From Setophaga petechia (Eukaryota > Chordata > Aves > Passeriformes > Parulidae): a DNA stretch of 64,000 nt. Position 1 is the first letter of the stretch. Each line of letters opens with the position of its first letter. Shown piece by piece: positions 28,801-40,800 of this stretch. The DNA is taken from the NCBI GenBank assembly GCA_024362935.1, contig JANCRA010000010.1:6006501-6070500 (forward strand), read 5' to 3'. Both the position numbers and the translations under genes were made by a program. The notes below the pieces were generated by a model, which searched no databases, was not told where the DNA came from, and saw only the letters and a list, made by a program, of their open reading frames with translations.

Positions 28801-31800
28801 TGTCTTTAGAACAAGAGAATGAAAGTAATTTTCTCCTGTTTTCATAGACAACATGGGAAATATTCATTTTTTGTGATCTACAGTCCATGTCTAACAAGGA
28901 AATTAGCAATATTCAGATGGGCTTCATGAACCAGATTTGAGCCAGGATGGCATTTAAAGCCCAAGCAAACATTTGATGTACTTTTCCATCAAGGATCTCA
29001 GGAGCAGAGTTAACAGAGAAAGTAATTTTAAGTCTTAAGAATCCCAAGATGTATTTTCATACACTTAATACCAGGTTGAGAAGTCTCACTAAGAAGCTTT
29101 CTCACGGTGCAAAGCTGTACATTAATGATATGATGACTAAGGTGTTTTACTGTTTATAGCCCTAAGGTTTTGAAAGCCTGAGTGATTCTTCCCAACCTGT
29201 GATACCACTGGAGAGGAGTGCTGAGATGGTTTGGATTTTTTTTTCCCTGACAACGTGTTGTTCTGGGCCTGGTTCATGTGGAAGTGATGTGCCCACTGCC
29301 ACTGCTGCCTTCTCTGTCCTTTCCATTAACTCAGCTCATCTCTTTTTCTTCCTTCCAGTGTGTACTGGGCACATCACTAAATGTAAGAATTGAATTCCAG
29401 AAAGTTTCACAGACACCTCCTGATGACAGGCAAATGATTGATCCATCTGGCTCTAAGAGGAGCAGCTGAAAGCATCAGCTCTCTGGTGCTCCAGTGCTAG
29501 CTGCAGAGCAGCACACAGGGAGCTGCAGGCAGTACCCTGTGCTTGGCTGCCTTCAGTCTGCATGGGCCAGTCCCTGTCCTGAGCCACCAGGTATTAAATC
29601 AAGTCCCACAGGGGTTAAAGTCACAATATCTGAGCCACCCACTGCTGTGCAGCTTATGTGGCAGTTTAAAGAGATGTCTGTGCATGCTGTTTCCCCTTCC
29701 CAATCCCTTAGGAATTCAGCCTTGCTGAGGCATTTGTGGCACAGCAGGGAACTGGTTTCTTTTCCTTGCTTGGTGTCAGGGTTATCAGAGGAGCTGCTGT
29801 CCTGCACACTCAGTTCTCTGGCTCTACTCCCCCAAAGAGCTGAGGTCAGCCCCCAGAGCCTGGGGAGTCACTACTGCTGTACCCTGACAAGGCACTAGAA
29901 TCCTTTCTTCAGCAGTTGTGGGAAGTGACCAGGAAGGAATTATCTGAATTTACCTCTGGACTTTGTGCAGTGCAGTTGCCTGACTGAACCTCTTAAACCT
30001 CAGTGCCCTGAAAAAGGAAGAGGTGCTGGGTCCCATAGGGAATTTTGACACCCATAGTGTTACATTGCACCCAAGCCAGGCTGGCAGGGAATAATCATTT
30101 CCCTCCAAAGGGCTTGGATAACTGTTTTCATGCTGTGTCAGGTTTCTTGGCAAATACTGAGCCAAGAGGTTAAAGCAGCTGTTTTCCAAATCAGCTCCTA
30201 AGAAGAGCTCTCAGGAGGCAGCATCTGCTCAGACACAGAAATCTGTACAGGTGCCAGCCTGAAGGTGGACCAGCTGCCTTGATGTTCTGTCCAGCTGTGA
30301 GCATTAAGGATCTGGATATGGCTTTTGGACAGGCCACCTCAAGGTCACAGTGGTGTGCTGGGAATCATCATTGGGATGACACAGGTAAGTGTGCACTGCT
30401 GGTGGCAAATGGCAGGGCTCTTATCCTGAGGGAGGCAGGATCAGAACCCCACTTTTGTCATTAACTGGGAATCTAGAAATACACAGAAATTATGTCTCTA
30501 AGGATAAAACCCTCTTTTCTTCAGAGGTGCTTCCTCTTCCCAGGGTTTTTGGGTCCTTTCCTTTCAGCAGAGAGACTGTCCTGCAGGGAGCTTTCCTGGG
30601 CACGGGCTGCAGAGAAGGCACTGCCAGGGAGGGCTCTGGGTGCCTAAGAATGGAGTTTGGAGGCGTGTCTGGAGGAGCCTCTGGAGCACACCTTCCCCAT
30701 CACAGTTGGTGTGTTCTTAGCAAACATTTGCTGCTGCACAGAACACCCTGAGTTCTGTTCCCTGTACAGGTGTTGGAATTGGTGTGTAATCCCATAGGTA
30801 CATGCTTTGGTGGAAGAACATGTGTTGTTTGTGTGTGGGGTCTTCAAATGCTTAATTAAATTGCCTAGCAATAAATTTGCCCCTTTAAGGCAGAGCTTTC
30901 CAGCCTAACTTTTTTTCCACCATGATTTTGCATTGGGATTGCTCTTTAGGGTTTTCATATTTGTGCTTCAAACCTATGATTAAGGTGCTGGGTGTTTCCT
31001 CATTGTTTCCTAGCTTCCTTATGGCCGTTGCTAATTGTAAAGTATCCCTGAGGGAGGTGCACAGGAAGGTCCTGGATTGGATTAGTGCATTGTGCTAATG
31101 TGCTTAAGCTTTATATTGTTTAACAGTGAGATGGGATGAGATGACCTTTGGGGAAAAAGGTGGCTATGTAAAAAAAAAAGCAGTGAGAAATATGTCTAGG
31201 CAGTAGAGCAGCATTTTGGAGAGAGGAGGGAAGTCCCTGTCTTGGGAGAGAAGGGGGTCTGTGAGGCAGCTGTTGTTCAGACATTGCCCATGCAGTAGCC
31301 CATGAAAAGTAAAGGAATACTGTTGAGGCAGAGCCATGTGGATCCTTCCCTAGAGCCATCTGTGAATAATGATACTCAATATGCTAAATATTTAAATACT
31401 CTTAAGTTTTGATAGTTTAGGTATATTTTTCAAATAGAGGATTCAACCTGACTGATACTTTTCTCAGCATGAAAGTGAGTGTTTGACTTAGAATCATTGA
31501 GGTTGGAAGAGACCTTTAAGATCAAGTCCAGCTGTTAAAGAAACTCACATGCATGGTCTCCTACACTTACCTTGTTATATGGCCTTAACCATCCATGCTT
31601 CTCTTAGCTGTGGAGTGGAAGCACAGCCAGTAACACCAGAGCACAGAACTTGTCCTTTGAGCTGTTGTCGATCCTCACTGTGTGGGCTCTAGAAATCATC
31701 TTCTAACTCCTTAATGATGTAAAGGAAAGGCTTTCATTTTAAATTTCCACTTTTTTCCCAGTGATCCTATAAGCTGATCTGCAAAGGTGCCCTCTTCAGA

Positions 31801-34800
31801 GAAGTGAGGGAAGCTGGAGGTTGGCATTAGCCAGGAGGAGATGCATTAGGGCCTTGAGTGGCATGTGAAAGTCCACTTGGCTTCACTGGATCAAAGAAAA
31901 CTTTCAGACAGGTTGAAATCTCCTTAGAGGGTGAAATGCAGCAGCTATTCATATCACCTGCTGCCCAAAGCTGGCCCTTGAGCACGTGAGGTGCTGAGCA
32001 CATTGTGTGTTCTCCCCAGCTGTGGCACATCACTGTGATCCTTCCTGGAGCTGTAATTGGGAGCTTGCCTGTGCCCACCGTGCTGGTGCTCTCAGAGCAG
32101 GGCTGAGAGTGCTGACAAGCAAAGCAAATGCTGTGTTTAAAAGATAAGCACTTTGAGAGTCCTAACTTGGAACTGAATTGGAGTTCAAAATTCAAGCATT
32201 AAAATGTAGAGAGCTGGCATAGTCTGAAAAGCAATTTCTGTGTGTGTTTGCGAAAAGGATATCGGTGGGGGGAGGTGAGCTGTAGAAAGATACTGGGACT
32301 TGCTTAAAAAGGGGATGGCTGGTATCCAGGGAATTTAGAAACCGTAGGAAGAAAACTGGAGGTGTCTCAGCAGGCTAGCTGGGGTGTCTGTGGAAATAAG
32401 ATGCTTAAAGGATGCAGACTGGCACCTTCTGCTAAAGGACAAATGGCCTGGATAACCAGGCAGGAGGAGGCCTGAGGAGGGGGCAAGTAGACATGGAAGC
32501 TTGTGGGGCAGGGTGGATAGTCCCAGGGCTAGTGGGTAATGGGTTTTCAATAAAAGGACTTTGAAAAAGAGGTAACAGGAGCTATCTGGGTTAAAATAAT
32601 CCTTATATAGCATCTTAATCTGTTACATTTAGCTACTGAATGTTTAGGACTCTCTCAGTTATCTTCCTAATGCCTAGTTCTGTGTTAGTGACAGTTTTGT
32701 TTAACATGCCCAGCAGTGGTGTGCCTGAAGCAGTGTTCTGTCAGCTCAGGATGGATGGTGACAGCTTTGGGCTCTCACTCTCAGGCCTCCCCTGACCCTG
32801 AAGACCGGGAGCCCTGAGCATGCCATGCTGGTTAGCCTTGGATCACTGTTGAAATAAATGCCTTACTGCTAAATGCTACAAGGTGATGCCACGTGCTCTT
32901 CAGCTCTGTAGCATCCCTGATGCCCAAGAGCCAAATATCCTGCTCTTTGGGTGACCACTAACACAGTGTTTATGTTGTCAGTTGTCATCTCAGTGTTAGC
33001 CTTGATGGAAATCTGTAATAATAGTGCACAGCAAAGTTGTTTGGATCCATTTGGTGATGAAACAATTCCTCAGGGATCCACCACTTTTCAAACCATCCTT
33101 TTTCCCTGTATATCTTGAATCTTCTGCCTTGGCTGTCAGCCACTCAGCAGTAGAGTGCTGGATGCACTGCTAGATCAGGCCAATAAAAAGCAATCCCTGA
33201 GCTGCAACTGGTTTGAGAGCTCGAGAAGGAGGCTGAGAGCCTTGGGGAAAATCCCACTTCATGAGGAATTTGCTTGTAGTTACTCTTGCTGTAGGAAATG
33301 CCAGATTGCTGCAGTACCCTGCAGCAGCCTGGATTGCTCTTGTTTCTTCAGCTCCATGTTATGTTCCATTTTCTGACTGTTTAATTACAGATGGATTGTG
33401 GTTTGTGGGTTCACAGCTTTTCTCATCTGCTTTTTATCAGAGGTAAGCACATGTACTGCCTGTTGCTCTGTGCAGCTGAGTCCCTTGTACAGCAGCTCTG
33501 ATGAGTTCAGGGATAAAAACTTCAGCATATGGAAAGCAGGGGATGAGAATCCAGTTTCTGTGGCTGAGATGATCTCCTTCTGAAATATATCCAGCTGGTC
33601 TCTTACCCTCCCAGGCGTTGGCCCTCTGCTTCATCCCAGGAAGCTGCTGCCTCCTCAATTCCACGAGCAGCTAGGGATAGTTAGGGAGACCTTTGATGTT
33701 TGATCTCACCTTCTTGCCTAATTTGAAGGTGAATCCTGTCAGGGAGAGAACCCTGTGCTCTCCCTGCCAGCTCCCACTCAGCCTCTGCATGGTGCATGCC
33801 AGTGGAATAGGATGCCATTACATAACTTGCATTGTGTGGTGGTTGGGGGCTGTTAAATCTGCATTTCTAATCCATACTCAAATAGGAGCAGAACCTCAAT
33901 GCATTCTGATTTGCAGTTCCAATTAGATAACCTGGCTTGTGCTGTCAGCCCCTTGTCTCCTGTGCTGTGCCATCCAGGGCATGTGGAGGCCAGGGCTGGA
34001 ATATACCCTGAGGATGGCAAGAGCTTTTTATTCTGGGAATTGCTGCTGGGACCAGGGGCATGCACTGCATTCCCAGACTGCCTCCTGGGGTAGTGTCTGA
34101 GCATTCCCAAGGCAATAAACACTTGTCATTAATCATTTTAAATAATTTTTAAATGACGGATGTATACTGATTTTTGAATAACCATCCTAATTATAGTAAA
34201 TATGCAGAAGAGGGCTGAATTAACATCATGTAAACAAGGTTAGTGCTGGTATTTTAATGTGACTGCTTTACTGTGCTGCCCATAAGCATTCTTTTGTCAT
34301 AATCTTAGTATGCAGCTTTTTATCTGTTTACAAGTGGTATTTTCAGTTAAATTTTATCGTGTTGAACCACATAACCAGTCTTCCAGCTTGGTTATTACTC
34401 AGCAAGAAGAATACCTGAACCTTTCAGTTCATGGTACAGATATTTTCCATTTAATCAGACCACAAACAATATTAGGAAATAATTAGCTGACGTGGTGTTT
34501 GGTTTGTGCATGAGCCAGCTGCTGAAGGGGGTCTGAAGAATGGTTCACTTGTGGTGGAGGCACCTCCTGCCCTGCCTTGGGGTTGTAGCCAAGAAGGAAA
34601 GTTTGTCTTGGTAATCCTTGTGGATTTGGGTGCTTGGTATAGCTGAGCCTTGGTTCTGTTCCAAAATTGATGTGCACCACCCCAGGTGTGTTGTCTGTAA
34701 AGGTGGGACTGACAACTGCTGTTCCACTAAGTCAGGAGCTCGAGGTCTTCCTTGTGACCAGGGATGGTGGCATTCTGGCTGGCTGGCTGTTGCCATCCCT

Positions 34801-37800
34801 CTGGAAGAGCTGGAGCACCTTTCTCCACAACAGTCCATGGTGGTGATGGCTGCTGCATCCACATCTCTGAGTGGTTTCACAGTCCCACTTGTAGCTGCCC
34901 AAGCATGACCTGTGGGGTGGAATACTGGAACCCTGTCAGCTCATTGTTTGCAGGCTCCAAAGGGAAATTTTACTGAAGATTTCAGTGTTTGGACAGATTC
35001 AGTTAAAGGAGAAGCCTGGTTTTATTTGAGGGAGTGGCTGTGTTCCGAGAGCTCTCCTTCCACATTTCCAATTTTCTAGGTCACTCTTGGATGCTCTAAT
35101 TTTTTTTTTTCAGAGAAACAGTTAGCAAAAGCTTTGACACTGATGATTTGTATTCTGTCATCTCAGTCTTGAGAGCAAAGAGATACTTTTTTGGCAAGTT
35201 CTCCCCCTCCTCAACCCCCAGTCATCATCATTAAAAGGCTGTCAACAAGCATGAAAACCCCCAGCATGCTGACAGTAAATGCTAATTGACAGACAAGCAG
35301 CTGAAGCAGTGGCTTGTGCACTGCCTGACCTGCAGCAGGCTGTCTCCTGGCCCTGGCAGTAGCTCCATAGGTTCCCTGGGAAGCAGGATCAGAGTGCTCA
35401 GGTACCTGCAGAGCCAGGCTGGGCTCTGTGCTGAGCAGTGCTGTTACACACAGGGTAAACTAGAGGTGAGCTAAACCCAACTTCAAAAGTGGGTGTGATA
35501 TGTCCTAGGGTGTGGTCTGGCTTTTTTCTCACAGGTAGGCCTACCTTCCTGGTATTCTTTCATGCTACTTTTGGGCACAAAAAGCATGGAAACTGCTTTA
35601 GTGAAACTAGCTTTGTTGCTGAAGCCCTGTGCCCTGCTGACACAGTCTCCAAAGTGCTTTCAGAAGGATTGCATCACCTGTGGATATCATAGCTAAGGGA
35701 TTTTCTCCTTTTTTCTTTCCCTCTAAAAGTAACATGTCCCTGTGGGGTTTGTCCCTGCTCAGTGAAGAGCTTTGAGACATGGCTGCACTGTGTGTGCTCT
35801 CTGCAAACAGGCTTTATGGTTTCCTGGCACAGCTCTCTAGGACCATCTCATGGCAGGGTTGCTCCATGGATCAGTCTGCTGACAGGACTATTTACATACT
35901 TGGCCATAGGGCAGATTTTTTAGTAGCTGAACTGGCTGGGACTGAATTGTATCCCTTAGATTAGAATTCACTGTTGCATCTCCAATGATCTCTAAGCAAA
36001 AAATCCATGTATAACTATGTTTGAAAGGTATCAAACAGTAGCACAAAGCATTGCTCCCAGCAGTAAAGTCCTGATGCTCTGTTTTGATGAATTTGGCAAT
36101 TCAGAAAACAGTAGAATCTTTTCATGCCCTTGGAAATGTGGGCATTTCCATGGCTGAGAGCTTGCTGTCCTGGTGCTGCAAAGCTGTGCTGCCTTTTAAA
36201 CCCTTCACTGGTGAGTCAACTCTGTGTTTACTGCTAGTTATGAGGGGGAGGTTCCTGACTGGGAAGACCAGAGAGACATTTCTGTTTCACTCTGACTTAG
36301 AAAAAGCCAAGCTGCTGCAAAGTACAGGGTATTAAAAATACAGAGGAATTAAACAGACACAGTGCAGGTTGGTGAAAAAGTCCAGGATAAAATGCCTGAA
36401 TTTGGAAGAAATATGGTGCCAGACACAATATGTGGCATACTTTAAGCTTACCCTTTCCCCCCCTCCCCAGCACTGTTCCCTGAAATTCTCAGAAAATCTT
36501 TGTCATTTCATCAAGATTTGCTCAATTTAAAACTGCTCAATTGGACTGAAATTTAGAGTAGTATCCAAAAATTTTTGCACAGTAAAAGATCTAGATGCAG
36601 AAGAGTAAGCAGAGACAGGCACTAGAGAGAATAAAGGTTCTGAAAATATTTGTGATGGAATCTAGTAACAAAATGGGAGAATGAGGAATTCAAAGCCACC
36701 GAATCCTGACATTGTGTGTCCTAAGCAAAAAACTCATTTTGGAGAGTTAAATGATGATTGCAACCTTGAAAATTACTTTATCAAGAAGAAATCAGTAAGA
36801 GAGAGCTTGCTGAAAAAGTGAGCAGGCAATCAGCAGAGTGTTAGGGAAATCAGGGAGTAATTATGCAAGTGACACTTTCTGCAGCCTCCCAAAATGGAAT
36901 TTGCGGAAGGGACCAGCACCACCAGCACAACATGCACTTAAATACCATTTTCCATAAAACCAAAAATAATCTCAAGGCTTTCTGGCAAGGTTTGTCCTCG
37001 ATGTCTGGTAGAAGGATGAAGCTCTGTGATGGATTGCCCCTGCCAGAGGAGATGTGCTCTAATCGAGTTTTTGGTTTCCTGGGCTCCTAGGCAGGGCTGC
37101 AGCTGCCTGGTGAGAGGCTGCTGTTCCCAAGGACTTCCCTGGGCTCATGAGGATGTGCACCCTGCCTTCTCCTCCTGCCTCTGCTCAGTGTGTCCTGAGG
37201 CACCCATGGGCATTTCTAGGCTGCTCCTGGCACTGCCCATCTCTTGAGTGTGTGCTGGGATGTGGTGGGTACCCTGCTTGGGAGAGGGAGCACGTCTGTC
37301 TCAGGGACCAACAGTTCCAGTGGGACAGCCTTGATTTCCACTGCCCTTTCTCACTTGTGTTCCTCACATGCCTTAAAGAAGGTGCAAAGCCTCTTGTAGA
37401 GAGGTGAAGTGAGCAATGCTCCCTGCTGTGAATAGACCCTGAGCAGATACTCCAAAGATGCAGCAGGGTGCTCTGAGTGCACACACCAGCCTTTGACAAG
37501 GTCCAGGAATGGCTCAGCTTTCTGTCAGGCAAAGGCAGGTCCATGTTGGAAAGCAGTGCTTGAGCAGCTGGGTGGCACAAAGGAACCCCTCAAAGTGTTC
37601 ACCATAGGCCTGGTAGGAAAGTGTGGCTTTGGTTCATAAAAGGCAGGATGTGAAGAGGGGAGGTGGTGGAACCCTGCCGTGTTCTTTCGTAGGAGTTAAA
37701 GGATTGTTGTACTGCCACTCAGTGATTCCCTTCTATGAACTCTTCACTCCCACTTTGCATATTCCCTAGCATCTCCCTCACGTTCTGCAGAGCAGTTTAT

Positions 37801-40800
37801 GCATGGGTGTATCATGATTTCTGAATAATAACCTTGGGAACTTGTTTCCTCATGCTCATGGTTTGCACTGGGGGTTTTTGCATGGTGAGGCTACTGGGTC
37901 AGAGTACCTGGGAAGCTTCTGACTCAGCAGAGGCCCCCAAAATAGGCTGGGACTGTTTACAGCTCCCTGACATCTGTCTTTGTGTCAGGCAGCTGCTCTC
38001 CTGGGACTTGGGTGACCTGGGTCTGGGTCTCTGTTGATGCTGAGTCTCAAACTGTGGTACTGGGGAATCCAGGCTGCATGGTCTGGCAGTGCCTCCAGTG
38101 ACAGGAGATGTCTCATGGCTGTGTGCATCTGTGACTTGGCCTGCCTGCATCCTGCGTGCCCGGGCATGGCCTGTTGTCCCAGGCAGAAGGGAGCCACCAG
38201 CAATCGTTGCTGCTCCAGGCAGCAGCCAGGGGACTTGTACCTGTGACCCATTTTATCTGCATTTCAGCAGAGCTTGTGGGTGTGTTGGCACATCTCCAAA
38301 GCAACACTTGAGGATCTGGAAGCAGTGTATCTGTGGGCAGTGGAGGCCCTCAGGTGTTGCTGCTCAGGTGCTCGAGGCCAGCCTGAGCAGGGAAAGGCTG
38401 GCTGCAGAGCACTGGCTCTGCTGGCTGCAGGGCCAGCGGCACATTTCTGGTGTATTTTTCTGAAGAAAAGCCATGGTTTCATGACTGGCATGAAGACTAA
38501 CCCAAGTATGAAAGTTCTCTCACCTGAGAGGATTTTTCCACACATTCCTCCTCGAGTAGCTGCCTTGAGGCCAGCCTGGTGGTGGCTGGCATGAGGGATC
38601 TGTCCAGCTGCCCCTTGCCAGCACCTGGACTGAAGCAGCTTACAGCACTTTCCCACTCTAGTTACTTGTCTCTGCTCTTCCTGGGAGGTGGCAAGGCCTC
38701 TCCTGCCTGCTTCCTCTGGAGCTAGCTACCACAGCCTTGTAGCCCCATGCTAGAGCAGGGCACAAGCTGTTTCCCTCCCACTTACGTGGCAAAGCTCCAG
38801 CTAACTGAACTGGGAGACTTTTTCCCCCTTTCACCCTGTTTCACTTGCAAAACCTTTAGGAACCAGAGCTTTCACCCCCTTCTTTGCCTCTGAGTAACCT
38901 GTATGTGCTGGGCACGTTGGTCATTCACCCCCTTGTCTCAACAGGGAACTCTTACCATCGGTGGCAAGGAGGTGACCCTTGAATACACTCCCTGCCCAGA
39001 GTTCTGGCGCTGCAAACGTGTAAGTATGTGCTCAGAGCTGCCTTCTGCTTCCCCTGCTGGCACTCCTGGTGGCAGCTCTGAGGAGTCTTGGATATTTGCT
39101 CGGTGGCCAAAGTCCCTCAGAGTAATTAATACCTGCCCTGAAGCTCTTGCCCCTTTTAAACTGTGTTTTTGCCTACCTTGTTGGTATCACCTCTGCATGC
39201 ATGTTGCTGTGGTACAGGTAGCCAGATTACCAGATTTTTTTATGCACAGAGCAGCCTTGTCCCTATGCAGTGGTTCCTTTTTTAAAATGTAGGGAAAATA
39301 GCGTGTGGATTCTTTCTCCTTAAAAACCACAATGAGACAGTGATTTTGCCAGCCAGAATGGAACAGGCTTTGCTCTGGTTCAAGTGTGTAACCGCCCCTC
39401 TGCCTCACACAGGAACCTGTGGTCTAGCTGTGGCTGTGGTAAGTGCAGGAGGGAAGGAAGCATGGAAATGGATCCAAGTCTAGGCAGCATGAGCCAAGTC
39501 TAGTTCATGCTGGAACTGGTCCATTTTTGGGAAGGCACCGTTGCCCAAGGGTCAGTTTGTTCCTGTGCCCTCCCCGAGGTTCTCCCAGTACAGGAACTTG
39601 TGGCTACAGCAGGCTGGAGGTGATTGCTGGAGAAAGGACAGGATTGTTGCCTGCATTCCCACTGACTACAGGCTGAGAGTTTGCAACAGGACTTGAAAGG
39701 ATTGGTTCTAATTAGAGTTCCACCTTGTCCACTGGATTGCCCTGGGCTACAGAGACCCTAATCCAGCTGAATGGATGCACTCAGCTGCAAGCAGAGCTGT
39801 TGTTCTGTGCCTCATCCCTGCTTGCAGTGCTCTGGAGGTGGAGACACAAGTTTCAAGCAGTGGTTTCAAACAGCTCTCAGTGCACTGAGGTGGCTGCACT
39901 GTATGCCCCCACTCTTGCTGTGTGTATCCATGGCCTGAAGGAACTTTCTTGTGCCCCAGAGCATCCACAAGGCTTCAGTCATAGCAAGAAATGGCTATGA
40001 AACAAGAGCGATGCATTTGAGGAAGTCAGGGGTGCTGTGTTTGGAGAGAGCTGTGAAAATGGGGCAATTGGCTCTCCCCACAGGAGCTCCAGGTGGTATC
40101 ATAACTATCCAAGCCTGCACAGCTCTGCCTCTTGGTTAGCAGACACCTCATTATTAACTCTCCAAATTACATCAGTATCTACAGCTCAGATAAGGACTTC
40201 ATCACTGCTTGAGGGGTAAATTCAGGTTAGAGAATGCCAAGGTAACTTTGGACCCTTTGAATCAACATTGTGCCTAGCAGGGATCCAGCATCACTTGAGA
40301 GGAGGAAGAGTTCCATCTCAAGGACTAGTGAATAAATGTGTGCTCCATAGTTGTGTGAAAACCCTGTTCCCAAGGCAAACCCAGCTGTGAGTCATATGAG
40401 CATGTACCTACAATTCCAGCAAAGGCCCCTGCTGCCATTCCCCATCACTGTAACTTTTCATGGCTGTTACTTTCTGAAAGCACGAGGCAGAGTCTGGAAT
40501 TCTGGAGCAGATTGTACCCACTGCCTTCAAAACACGACTTCCTCATGCTGTCCATCTTCCATTGCAGTGTAAGGTGTGCACTGTGGGCTACAGATCTTCC
40601 TGTTCCTATTGCAAGCTCCCAAGAGATGGTGAGTATATCTGGTCCCCTGAGCTTGGTTGGTTAAAAGTTTCATCTAACCTGACAAGTAAGTTTCTCTTCT
40701 GGTTTCCCATGGCATCCTTGTTTGTGGACTAGCTGAGCACTGTGTGGGAGGATTGTTAGTTTTGCTTCGTTTAGGCCCTTTTTGCCTGTCCACACTGAAG

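Larger units (their letters stand above)
19502..38944 (+). other. 19.4 kb RBM6 intron splitting RRM1
   Basis: This is the largest intron in the window. It contains a CA microsatellite, a 36-bp minisatellite (22176-22288) and a short CR1 remnant (31489-31540). No exon-like segment matched RBM6, and no other protein family was recognised on either strand. Confidence 0.65.
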
